Shown piece by piece: positions 43,556 to 51,603 of a stretch of DNA of 64,000 nt (position 1 is the stretch's first letter; each line of letters starts with the position of its first letter). The notes below the pieces were generated by a model. The model was given only the letters and a program-made list of their open reading frames with translations. It did no database searches and had not been told where the DNA came from. The translations under genes and the position numbers were made by a program. Source of the DNA: Candidatus Parepulonipiscium sp. PG-Nuni2H_MBin01 (lineage in GTDB: Bacteria > Bacillota > Clostridia > Lachnospirales > Cellulosilyticaceae); the NCBI GenBank assembly GCA_001994995.1, contig MDJM01000060.1, forward strand, positions 1-64,000. Reading direction: 5' to 3'.

Positions 43556-43698
43556 TTTTAAAACACCTCCAAGAGCTAGTATAACCAAATTTTTAAAAAA
43601 TATTTAATTTTTTTTAGTATTATTTTAAAATATACTTGAAATTTTTTCCATTGGTAATATAGTTATTGGATATATTGCACAATAATAGCTTTTTTGAC

Positions 43699-44904
43699 CT
43701 ATATACTTAGCGATAGCGTTAACATTGGTAACATCATAGCTATAACAACAAATGCAACAATTAAAGATAAAAGTAATGTTACCATAGGTTCTACCCATAC
43801 TAAAGCCTTTTCTATTTGGTGCTGATAACTCTTTTCAAAATATTCTCCCGTTCTAAGCAGTATCGTCCCTAACTGTCCTGTGTTCTCTCCTATTTCTATA
43901 ACTCCTACTAAATACGGTGATATTAGCTTGCAGTTATTTAGAGAATAACTTAAATACTTACCTTCCGAAATATTTTGTTTAGTAATATCTAATATGTTTT
44001 TTAACATATAACTTTCTGTACTGCTTTTTAATAATTCCACAGCTTCTGGCAATGCAACGCCAGATACTAACAGTACTCCTAATAAGTTAGCAATTTCTTT
44101 ATTTCGATATAGTATATATAAACGATTATATTTGTATATCTTAAGTTTAATAAATTCTATCATAACCTTGCCTGCTGGGATAGAGCTAATAACCATTAAG
44201 CTAACAATTGTACCGAATATTGCTATAATCATAGGAATTGTATGAGTTTGTAGTAGCGTTGAAATAAATATAAAGATTAAAGTTATAGTAGGTAACTTTG
44301 CGTTTTGGTATTCAAACGTATAAATTAACTGCGGAAAGATAAAATTAATAGCTATCATACCTGCTATTATTATCGTAGTTAATACAATGCCTGGATATAC
44401 CATAGCCTTTTTTAGCTTTTTAGTAGATTGGATTTCTAGTTCTAATTGCTTAATTATTATTTCTAGCGTTTGCTCTAATTTACCCGTGCACTCACCAGCT
44501 TTTATCGCTCCTATTACAAATGACGGAACTCCGCCAGTCTCCTCTAATGCGTGAGATAGCGTACTCCCTTTAACTACGTATGCAATTAGTTTATTAACCA
44601 ATTTAGTAGTCGCCCTAGAATAGCTACTACTTTTTATTAACACTAATGCATCATATAAACTAATTCCCGACTGCAACACAGCGAGTAGCTCTTGTAATAA
44701 AAATATTAACTCTTCTTTTGATATAACAGACGTACTAACCGCTTTAACTTCTTTATCTAATATAGTTTTCTTTCGTATATTTTGAACCAAAATATTTTTA
44801 GCTAACAACTGCTGTTTAGCCTCTTCCATAGAGAAGCTCTCTATTTCGCCTTTAACCTTTTCATTAGTAACAATTTTAGTAGCAGTATAAATGTATCTTG
44901 TCAT
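43699..44904 (-). CDS. pilC: Type II secretion/type IV pilus inner-membrane protein (PilC/GspF)
   Basis: A 401-residue platform protein of type IV pilus or competence machinery. Two GspF domains are visible (about residues 60-185, LLQELLAVLQSGISLYDALVLIKSS; about 265-390, IANLLGVLLVSGVALPEAVELLKSS), with about three membrane spans. A short N-terminal helix-rich region (YIYTATKIVTNEKVKG) is typical of PilC. The start overlaps the pilB stop by four bases, so the two are co-translated. No pilin, prepilin peptidase or other assembly gene lies in the window, so the rest of the apparatus must be elsewhere, or this is a remnant pair. Confidence 0.9.
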   Translation of the reverse strand: MTRYIYTATKIVTNEKVKGEIESFSMEEAKQQLLAKNILVQNIRKKTILDKEVKAVSTSVISKEELIFLLQELLAVLQSGISLYDALVLIKSSSYSRATTKLVNKLIAYVVKGSTLSHALEETGGVPSFVIGAIKAGECTGKLEQTLEIIIKQLELEIQSTKKLKKAMVYPGIVLTTIIIAGMIAINFIFPQLIYTFEYQNAKLPTITLIFIFISTLLQTHTIPMIIAIFGTIVSLMVISSIPAGKVMIEFIKLKIYKYNRLYILYRNKEIANLLGVLLVSGVALPEAVELLKSSTESYMLKNILDITKQNISEGKYLSYSLNNCKLISPYLVGVIEIGENTGQLGTILLRTGEYFEKSYQHQIEKALVWVEPMVTLLLSLIVAFVVIAMMLPMLTLSLSI

Positions 44905-46448
44905 ATATCTACCTTCTCACTAATATGCTCTAAATTACCAAGCACTCTATACACCTCTTCATACGATGTTATTCCACTGCTAACTAACTTCTGAGCCTGC
45001 TGCTTAAGCGTTATAAGACCATTGTCAGTAGCAACCTTATGCATATTATCATACGAAGCACCCTTTAGATGTATATGTGGTATTAAAATTTCAAATATCC
45101 CAATACGCCCTTTATATCCTGCACCTGCACATTTATCACAACCAGCCCCATTGCAACTTATACATAACTTTCTTAACAACCGCTGCGAAATTACCCCCTT
45201 AACAGTTTCCTTAATCATCACCTTATCAACACCCATATCAGACAATCTAAATAAAGCCCCTACACTATTTTCAGTATGCAAAGTTGTCCATATACTATGT
45301 CCAGTAAGCGCAGCTCGTGTAGCTATATCCGCTGTAACTTTATCTCTCATCTCTCCAATCATTAGTATATCAATATCCTGACGCAGCGCAGCCCTAAGCG
45401 AGTTTTCAAAATCTAATCCTTGCTTCTCATTCACTGCCACTTGTGTTATCCCATCCACTAACGTTTCCACAGGGTCTTCTATAGTCACAATGTTAACGTC
45501 AGAATTTTTAAGTACGTTAAGAACGCTAACTAATGTAGTAGACTTTCCGCTACCAGTTGGCCCTGTAACTATAACCATCCCTTCCTTTAAGTTAAGCAAA
45601 TACTGAATAAGCCTAAAATGTTCTTTAGCCATACCTAACTCTTCTAAACTAATATTTGTATCTTCGCTAGACCTAAGGCGGATAACTATTTTTTCACCAT
45701 GCACATTTGGCATAGTGCTAACTCGTAAATCATATTTTTTCTCTTCGTTTTTAAATGCAAAATACCCATCTTGAGGTATCTTCCTTTCAGTAATATCCAT
45801 TTTGGCAAAGATTTTTACGCAGTTAATTAACTCTAAACAGTTTGGCAGCTCGCTAATAATTTTTAATTTGCCATCCACTCTAAACCTAATTACAACTTTA
45901 GAGCTGCGCGGCTCAATATGAATATCTGAAGCTTGTGCATAAATAGCCCTAACAATTATACTTCTAATAGTGGCTTTCATATGCCCTTCTGATTCCTCTA
46001 AAGTCAGCCCTTCTTTTTCACTAAACTCCTCATTATTATATTGTTCCTCTAATATAATCGCATTTAAATTTGCTCTAATCCAACACTTTAACCCTACTTT
46101 ACATATAACTTTGCGCGCTGTTATTAAACGCAGCAGCTCCACCTCATGTAACATAAATGGGTCTGCCATCACTATTTCTAACGTATCCTCAGTCATATTA
46201 ATAGGCAATATAAGGCTATTAACACATAATATTTTCGCCTCATTAGATAGAACGATTGGATTTATATTAGTAGATATATATGGCTGTACGCAATAATACT
46301 GCTGCTTTAATTTTAACATAGCGCTTTGTTCTAATATGTGATTTTCTAATAAAAAATCTTCCAAGTCTACTTTAGGAATTTCCGTTAATTGTGTGGATAA
46401 ATTACTTTTTACTATATAATCTTGTACGTAACTTTCAAAGCTACTCAT
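44901..46448 (-). CDS. pilB: Type II secretion/type IV pilus assembly ATPase (PilB/GspE)
   Basis: A 515-residue hexameric ATPase powering pilin or pseudopilin assembly. The N-terminal MshEN-like domain (about residues 1-130) is followed by the catalytic half with Walker A GPTGSGKST, the Asp box TIEDPVET, the Walker B region ILMIGEMRDKVTADIA, the His box GHSIWTTLHTEN, and a zinc-binding CISC...CDKC tetracysteine. GYKGRIGIFEIL completes the GspE signature. I chose ATG 46448, with AGGGGGT upstream; upstream in-frame codons overlap the pepF terminator. It forms a two-gene operon with pilC. Confidence 0.93.
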   Translation of the reverse strand: MSSFESYVQDYIVKSNLSTQLTEIPKVDLEDFLLENHILEQSAMLKLKQQYYCVQPYISTNINPIVLSNEAKILCVNSLILPINMTEDTLEIVMADPFMLHEVELLRLITARKVICKVGLKCWIRANLNAIILEEQYNNEEFSEKEGLTLEESEGHMKATIRSIIVRAIYAQASDIHIEPRSSKVVIRFRVDGKLKIISELPNCLELINCVKIFAKMDITERKIPQDGYFAFKNEEKKYDLRVSTMPNVHGEKIVIRLRSSEDTNISLEELGMAKEHFRLIQYLLNLKEGMVIVTGPTGSGKSTTLVSVLNVLKNSDVNIVTIEDPVETLVDGITQVAVNEKQGLDFENSLRAALRQDIDILMIGEMRDKVTADIATRAALTGHSIWTTLHTENSVGALFRLSDMGVDKVMIKETVKGVISQRLLRKLCISCNGAGCDKCAGAGYKGRIGIFEILIPHIHLKGASYDNMHKVATDNGLITLKQQAQKLVSSGITSYEEVYRVLGNLEHISEKVDI

Positions 46449-46517
46449 AGTATACCCCCTACCTCTAAAATATATTAAAGTATAACCGTAACTTTTAGGT
46501 TTATTCATCATATGCAC

Positions 46518-46549
46518 AAAAAAAAAGGTGACACTGGCCACCTTTTTTT
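46518..46549 (-). terminator. Terminator after pepF
   Basis: On the minus strand AAGGTG and CACCTT flank an eight-base loop and are followed by ten T. It separates pepF from the pilB leader. Confidence 0.85.
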
Positions 46550-46566
46550 ATTAATTCTTTATTTAG

Positions 46567-48342
46567 TTATTTTTCAGTTAACCTTAAAAACTCATCTATA
46601 TCTGCTACTATCATTTTAACCGATGCTTCCCAAAAGTCTTTTTTAGTAACATCTATACCTACGCTTGCTGTAACATCTTCTATGCTATTTTTTCCTGTAA
46701 CGGCTAACAGCGCTTCATATCGCTTTGGAAACCCAGTTTTATCTTCCAAAAATTTCGCATACAACCCTTTTGCAAACAATTGCCCAAATGCATATGGGAA
46801 GTTATAAAAATTTCGGCTCACTCCATAATAATGACTTTTCCAAGTCCACATATAAGGATGTAGCACGCTGTTATCTAAACCATCACCATATGCCTCGCGT
46901 TGTGCATTTAACATCATCTCTTTAATCTGGTCCACTGATACGTAGCCTTCTGCCCTTGCGTTTATAAATGCTGTTTCAAATAAGTAACGCGAATATATAT
47001 CCACTATTACCTGCGTACAATCCTTTAACTCCGCCTCAATAATAGCGATTTTCTCATTATCAGACGCAGTATCTAACGCAGCTTTTTTAACGATTGTCTC
47101 ACATATAGTAGAAGCAGTCTCAGCAATCGGCATAGCATAACCGCTATTTAATACAGTTTCTTGTGTTAAGCAATAATTGTGAAACCCATGCCCTAATTCA
47201 TGTGCCATAGTAATAACGTCGCCTAATGTATCTCCATAGTTTAATAAAATACGGCTTTGCTTAATGCATTTTAATCCAGCACAAAACGCTCCTCCCACTT
47301 TACCTTCTTTTGGGTATACATCAATCCATTCATTATCCATAGCAAACTGAGCATAGTCTGCTAAATTATCACTAAAAGTTCTAAAGTTCTTCACTACAAA
47401 AGCTTTACCTTTTTCATAATCAAATCCCATTTCTTCCTTAATTATGGGGGCAAACAAATCATACCAAGGTAAGCCATTTGTATGTCCTAAAACTTCTCCT
47501 TTTCGTCTTAAATAGCTCCTAAACTTAGGCATAGCATCTACCATAGCACCTAACATAGCGTCTAAAGTTTCTTTTTTCATCGTTGATTCTTCTAAAGTCA
47601 TCTGCAAAATGGAGTCATAGCTTCTAGCATCCGAAATGGTCAGCGCCTCTCCTTTAATCGCATTTAAAGCAGCTGCTACACCTTGCTCTATCTTTTCATA
47701 CGATTTTATTTCAGCTTCATACGCCGCCTTACGCACTGTGGCGCTGCTAGAATCAGCTAAGTTTAACACTTCAGTTAAAGGTAACACTTTATCCTCACCA
47801 TCAATGTTAATCTCTACTTTATGCGTTGATATAAGCTTGTCTTTATACTGCCTCCAAGCTGTAGAGCCTGTATTTTGTAGCTTGGACAATAAACTTTCTT
47901 CATTAGCTGATAACAAATGCGTATTGTGTCTTATTATCTCATCAAAAAAGAATTTATGCTGTGTTAATAACTCAGAACTAGCAATAATAGCATCTAAATC
48001 AGCAATTTTAGCAATATACAGCTCCATCTTAGTATTAGGCTCACTCATGTTACTTACAAATGTGGAAAATTGTACATTATACTTTTGCGCTAATTCATCT
48101 GTTGAATTTACACTTAAAGATAGGCTTAAAAATGCACCGATTTTATTAGCAGCCAAATACAATGCTGATAATTTCTCTACATAAGTCTCTAATTTATCTT
48201 TATCATTCCCCGAGCTTTCTACTAACGTATTAATAGTATTACTAAACTCTTTAATCACATTAGGCAATTGTTTTAAATCTGCTAAAAAGCTCTCATCTTC
48301 GCAACTTTTATATAGTGCATCTAAATTCCAGTTTACACTCAT
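46567..48342 (-). CDS. pepF: Oligoendopeptidase F (M3 family)
   Basis: A 591-residue cytoplasmic zinc metallopeptidase that cuts medium-length peptides. The HExxH zinc motif is MAHELGHGFHNY near residue 380, with the third ligand Glu in the downstream ASTICET helix. The N-terminal helical clamp begins NWNLDALYKSCEDESFLADL, and the C-terminus has RNFYNFPYAFGQLFAKGLY, both typical of PepF. AGAGG precedes ATG 48342. It is monocistronic, divergent from the TPR gene. One of three peptidases (with aspartyl aminopeptidase and aminopeptidase P) in the window. Confidence 0.96.
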   Translation of the reverse strand: MSVNWNLDALYKSCEDESFLADLKQLPNVIKEFSNTINTLVESSGNDKDKLETYVEKLSALYLAANKIGAFLSLSLSVNSTDELAQKYNVQFSTFVSNMSEPNTKMELYIAKIADLDAIIASSELLTQHKFFFDEIIRHNTHLLSANEESLLSKLQNTGSTAWRQYKDKLISTHKVEINIDGEDKVLPLTEVLNLADSSSATVRKAAYEAEIKSYEKIEQGVAAALNAIKGEALTISDARSYDSILQMTLEESTMKKETLDAMLGAMVDAMPKFRSYLRRKGEVLGHTNGLPWYDLFAPIIKEEMGFDYEKGKAFVVKNFRTFSDNLADYAQFAMDNEWIDVYPKEGKVGGAFCAGLKCIKQSRILLNYGDTLGDVITMAHELGHGFHNYCLTQETVLNSGYAMPIAETASTICETIVKKAALDTASDNEKIAIIEAELKDCTQVIVDIYSRYLFETAFINARAEGYVSVDQIKEMMLNAQREAYGDGLDNSVLHPYMWTWKSHYYGVSRNFYNFPYAFGQLFAKGLYAKFLEDKTGFPKRYEALLAVTGKNSIEDVTASVGIDVTKKDFWEASVKMIVADIDEFLRLTEK

Positions 48343-48502
48343 TACAAAACCTCTTTTCTTTAATCATATTCATTTATTATTCCCGATTACAAATTTTGTA
48401 TAACATGCATAACATATCCAAAATTTGGGTATATTTCAATAAACAACAAAAAATAAAAAAAATAAAATAAAACAAAATAAAACGTAAACTTGGACTGATT
48501 TG

Positions 48503-48511
48503 TGATATACT
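48503..48511 (+). promoter_or_regulatory. Extended -10 element for the TPR-serS operon
   Basis: TGA-TATACT (-10 at 48506-48511) about 34 bases before the start codon. A weak -35 (CGTAAA, 48483-48488) lies 17 bases upstream, so the TGn extension would carry most of the promoter strength. Confidence 0.45.
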
Positions 48512-48544
48512 GATATTAACTATATAAAGAAAGAGAGTATGAGG

Positions 48545-49705
48545 ATGAAAAACAAAAACCCACAAATAACATTTTTAGCAATCATGACTGGTCTAGTATT
48601 TTTAGGCTATATTATCAGTTTAGTTACACGTAACCTTACGTATGCAGTTGCAATTCCGTTAGTAATAGGAATTACCATTATGGCTATTTCGCTACGGATT
48701 AGACGTGCGTCTTATTTTTCTTATCGCGCTAATGTAGCGTTTGATGCTAAGCAGTATGACATAGCATTAGCTTATTATAAAAAAGCTACCGAAGTGCCAG
48801 ACTGCCCGCCTCTTATTAAAGTTATATATGCTTACAGATTACTTACTTTAGGTAAGCTAGCTGAGGCAAAAAATATTATGGAACAAATTGAGGTAAGCGC
48901 TTTAGATGAAAATGCTAAATTTAATTATGATGCTACTGCTGCGCTTATTACTTGGAAAGATGGTAATTTAAAAAAGGCTATTTTAGCTTATGAGAAATTG
49001 CTAAATACTAGAGAGAGTGAATTAGTTTATGAGACTTTAGGTTTCCTTTTAGTATGTAATGAAGAATATGATAAGGCTATTGAGTTATGTAATAAAGCAC
49101 ATAAGTTATATCCAAATAGCCTTGTAATTAGGGATAACCTTGCTACAGCTTATTTTTATACTTATGAAGATAAGAAGGCGCGTAAGTTGTATAAGGAACT
49201 TATAGACCAATACGTTAATTTTCCAGAACCGTATTATTACTATGGAAGAATTGCTTATGATGATGAGAAGTATAAGTTAGCTTTAAAGTATCTTAATATA
49301 GCGCTTGAAAAGCCTGCATCTTATTTATCTCATTTACAATCTGAGTTTATACAAGAGCTAATTTATGAGGTTGAAGAGGCTCTAGCTAATTTTACGAAAC
49401 AAAATGAAACACAAAATGAAATCGAAGTTGTAGATATTGCACGTGTTATCAGTAACGATGATGATTTTGATAATGACGATGATGAGCATGACGACGAGTT
49501 TGATAGTGACGAGGACGAGCATGACGACGATGATTTTGACGATGACGATTTTGATAATGACGATGATTTTGACGACGATGATTTTGACGACGATGATTTT
49601 GATGATGACAAAGACTTTGATGACGATGATTTTGATGACGACGATTTTGATGATGAAGACTTTGATGATAAACAGCCTAAGTCTGTGCTTAAAAAAGTAA
49701 AATAA
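48545..49705 (+). CDS. Membrane-anchored TPR protein with Asp/Phe-rich tail
   Basis: A 386-residue protein. Two N-terminal membrane spans (about residues 8-27 and 32-51) end in an RIRR basic stop. A tetratricopeptide array follows (about 60-290; for example [32 protein letters not shown] and [15 protein letters not shown]). The last 85 or so residues are an extreme acidic tail of repeated [10 protein letters not shown]-type units, with hardly any positive charge until the final [10 protein letters not shown]-like end. The tail is expected to be disordered and on the cytoplasmic side with the TPRs. I chose ATG 48545, with GAGAG upstream; an ATG at 48539 is the alternative. It lies 17 bases before serS. 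Function unknown. Confidence 0.82.
   Translation: MKNKNPQITFLAIMTGLVFLGYIISLVTRNLTYAVAIPLVIGITIMAISLRIRRASYFSYRANVAFDAKQYDIALAYYKKATEVPDCPPLIKVIYAYRLLTLGKLAEAKNIMEQIEVSALDENAKFNYDATAALITWKDGNLKKAILAYEKLLNTRESELVYETLGFLLVCNEEYDKAIELCNKAHKLYPNSLVIRDNLATAYFYTYEDKKARKLYKELIDQYVNFPEPYYYYGRIAYDDEKYKLALKYLNIALEKPASYLSHLQSEFIQELIYEVEEALANFTKQNETQNEIEVVDIARVISNDDDFDNDDDEHDDEFDSDEDEHDDDDFDDDDFDNDDDFDDDDFDDDDFDDDKDFDDDDFDDDDFDDEDFDDKQPKSVLKKVK
49455..49675 (+). repeat. GAY-rich repeats encoding the acidic tail
   Basis: About 220 bases built from GAC/GAT codons with regularly spaced TTT, such as GACGATGATTTTGACGACGATGATTTT in several near-copies. The repeat encodes the Asp/Phe tail of the TPR protein. 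Near-identical units suggest recent slippage or unequal recombination, so length variation between strains is likely. Confidence 0.8.
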
Positions 49706-49722
49706 CATATGAGGTGGATAAA

Positions 49723-50994
49723 ATGATAGATATAAAAATATTACGTGAAGATATGCCAAGAGTACAAAAAGGTTTAGCTAGCAGAAAAAGCAATGTGGAC
49801 CTTGATGAGTTTATTTCTCTTGACAATAAGTATAGGGAGCTATTACAAAAGGTTGAAGTGTTAAAAAGTGAGCAAAATGTTGTATCTAAACAAGTGCCTT
49901 TACTAAAAAAAGCAGGCGAAGATGTTACTGATATTCTTGCTAAGATGAAACTGCTATCTGAGCAAATTAAGGAATTAGACCAAGAAGTACGTGAAATTAA
50001 TGATAAGTTACAAGCGTTTTTATTAACATTACCAAATTTACCAAATGACGCGGTGGCAATTGGTGCTAGTGATGACGATAATGTGGAGCTTAGAAAAGTA
50101 GGAGAAGTACCACAATTTGATTTTGAAGTTAAACCTCACTGGGATTTAGGAGAATCATTAGATATTTTAGATTTTGAAAAAGCTAGTAAAGTTACTGGCT
50201 CTAGATTTACTTTTTATAAAGGCCAAGGTGCTAGGTTAGAAAGAGCGCTTATCAATTTTATGCTTAATATGCACATTGATGAGCATGGCTACACAGAGGT
50301 GCTTCCTCCTCTTATGGTAAATCGCAGCAGTATGTATGGCACAGGGCAGTTACCAAAATTTGAAGAGGATGCTTTTAAAGTACAAGACACTGACTACTTT
50401 TTAGTCCCTACTGCTGAAGTACCTGTAACTAATATGTATAGAGAGCAAATATTAACAGCAACACAGCTACCTATTAAGCACTGCGCATACTCTGCTTGTT
50501 TTAGAGCAGAGGCTGGTTCTGCCGGGCGTGACACAAGAGGGATTATACGCCAGCATCAATTTAATAAGGTGGAATTAGTAAAATTCACTACGCCAGAACA
50601 ATCGTATGAAGAGCTTGAAAAGCTAACTAATGACGCTGAAAATATACTAAAGGCTCTTAAGCTGCCATATAGAGTAGTTAGATTATGCACAGGTGATTTA
50701 GGATTTAGCTCTGCTATGACGTATGATATAGAAGTGTGGATGCCTAGTTATAATAGATACGTTGAAATTTCTAGCTGTTCTAACTTTGAGGACTTCCAAG
50801 CGCGAAGAGCTAATATTAAGTATAAGAACAATATAAAAGATAAAGCACAATTTGTTCATACGCTAAATGGAAGTGGGCTAGCGATTGGTCGTACCGTAGC
50901 AGCCATATTAGAAAATTATCAACAAGAAGATGGAACAATAATAATTCCAGAAGTACTAATACCATATATGGGCGGCGCATCTGTAATAGCGTAA
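49723..50994 (+). CDS. serS: Seryl-tRNA synthetase
   Basis: A class II aminoacyl-tRNA synthetase charging tRNA-Ser; 423 residues. The N-terminal long antiparallel coiled coil (about residues 25-100, rich in Leu, Lys and Glu) binds the tRNA. The catalytic domain has motif 2 in [25 protein letters not shown] (arginine-rich loop), [16 protein letters not shown], and motif 3 [19 protein letters not shown] chose ATG 49723, preceded by GAGGTGG; the GTG at 49714 is inside that site. It is downstream of the TPR gene in one operon and has no T-box leader. A composite terminator follows. Confidence 0.97.
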   Translation: MIDIKILREDMPRVQKGLASRKSNVDLDEFISLDNKYRELLQKVEVLKSEQNVVSKQVPLLKKAGEDVTDILAKMKLLSEQIKELDQEVREINDKLQAFLLTLPNLPNDAVAIGASDDDNVELRKVGEVPQFDFEVKPHWDLGESLDILDFEKASKVTGSRFTFYKGQGARLERALINFMLNMHIDEHGYTEVLPPLMVNRSSMYGTGQLPKFEEDAFKVQDTDYFLVPTAEVPVTNMYREQILTATQLPIKHCAYSACFRAEAGSAGRDTRGIIRQHQFNKVELVKFTTPEQSYEELEKLTNDAENILKALKLPYRVVRLCTGDLGFSSAMTYDIEVWMPSYNRYVEISSCSNFEDFQARRANIKYKNNIKDKAQFVHTLNGSGLAIGRTVAAILENYQQEDGTIIIPEVLIPYMGGASVIA

Positions 50995-51002
50995 AATAAA
51001 AA

Positions 51003-51083
51003 CCCCTAGTTTTGATATGACCCCAGTAAGTTAGACCAAAAAATCTAACTATTGGAGGCCGATACATCGCTAGGGGCTTTTTT
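51003..51083. terminator. serS terminator with a long insert in its loop
   Basis: CCCCTAG (51003-51009) pairs with CTAGGGG (51070-51076), followed by six T. The arms are 60 bases apart rather than a few. The loop holds its own hairpin, AGTTAGA (51029-51035) with TCTAACT (51044-51050). The arms also work on the minus strand for the gene at 51085. The loop sequence resembles an insertion-sequence end, listed separately. Confidence 0.7.
51016..51067. mobile_element. Possible remnant of an IS3-family element end
   Basis: TATGACCCCAGTAAGTTAGACC, then A-rich sequence, TCTAACTATTGGAGGCC. This pattern (TGACCCC, an AGTTAGA-TCTAACT hairpin, then a GGAGG ribosome-binding-like site) is reminiscent of the left ends of IS3/IS150-family elements. 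No transposase coding sequence is present. If correct, this is a roughly 50-base scar in the serS terminator loop. The identification is from memory of such ends and is tentative. Confidence 0.35.
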
Positions 51084-51084
51084 A

Positions 51085-51426
51085 TTAGTATTTTGCCGCT
51101 TTTATTAAATCGTAAATTTTATCCAGCTCTTCAATAGTATTTTTACTACCATCACCTTTTGAACGTGCCATAATACTTAAAGTAGATTTATCCTGAAATA
51201 CAATTATCATCTCCGCCCTCTCGGGAGTTGAAGCCTTATTAATTTTAAGCACTGTTCTAAGAGGGAAGTAATCAATGATGCATACTGTATTTTCTTGTTT
51301 AGTAACCCGGATTTCCATTCCTACATTATCAATCCTTAGTATAATGTGGGGATTGACTTGAAAAGTATACATATCTTCAGTGCTAGTAAATTTCTCTGTA
51401 GTAGTAGATAACTTTAAATGAGTCAT
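51085..51426 (-). CDS. Small conserved-looking protein of unknown function
   Basis: A 113-residue soluble protein, no signal peptide or membrane span. The alternating hydrophobic strands (YTFQVNPHIILRIDNVGMEIRV, VCIIDYFPLRTVLKIN, AEMIIVFQDKSTLSIMARS) followed by a C-terminal helix (IEELDKIYDLIKAAKY) suggest a small beta-barrel or PH-like fold, which is a guess from pattern only. I chose ATG 51426, with AAGGCGG seven bases upstream; the in-frame extension to 51552 is hydrophobic and lacks a ribosome-binding site. It is convergent with serS and divergent from the csp cluster. Function unknown. Confidence 0.65.
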   Translation of the reverse strand: MTHLKLSTTTEKFTSTEDMYTFQVNPHIILRIDNVGMEIRVTKQENTVCIIDYFPLRTVLKINKASTPERAEMIIVFQDKSTLSIMARSKGDGSKNTIEELDKIYDLIKAAKY

Positions 51427-51565
51427 GTTAATTCCGCCTTTCTTAGGTAAACGACTTAAGTTAGTCAATATAAGTATAACTACTTTTAATCTAATTTTCA
51501 ATGCCCACGCAAAAATTTTTAACTCATAAATGATATGTGAATACACATACAAATATATTAAGATA

Positions 51566-51583
51566 ATAGGGCGATTACCCTAT
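51566..51583 (+). other. Hairpin just upstream of the csp1 ribosome-binding site
   Basis: ATAGGG (51566-51571) and CCCTAT (51578-51583) form a perfect stem with a six-base loop, four bases before AGAGGTG of the first csp gene. A second small stem (ATGTG/CACAT) lies at 51535-51548. They could stabilise the mRNA 5' end or influence translation of the csp operon. No clear sigma-A promoter is seen upstream; a forespore sigma-G promoter is expected but I could not identify one with confidence. Confidence 0.4.
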
Positions 51584-51603
51584 ACACAGAGGTGAATAAG
51601 TTT

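Noticed and set aside
43556-43698. TPP riboswitch ahead of the HAD-thiD pair
   Set aside because: The conserved CTGAGA and related TPP-box sequences are absent.
47636-48184. 182-residue plus-strand open frame
   Set aside because: It is antisense to the oligoendopeptidase F gene and lacks a ribosome-binding site or recognisable features.
48344-48544. T-box leader for the TPR-serS operon
   Set aside because: No specifier loop, no T-box core sequence and no terminator/antiterminator pair; the region is just A-rich.
49455-49675. Repeat array considered as CRISPR
   Set aside because: Units are short, contiguous, in frame and coding. There are no spacers of constant length and no cas genes.
49363-49759. 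Ser/Lys-rich and Ile/Val-rich open frames opposite the acidic tail
   Set aside because: They are mirror readings of the GAC/GAT repeat on the other strand and carry no start signals. The TPR frame explains the DNA.
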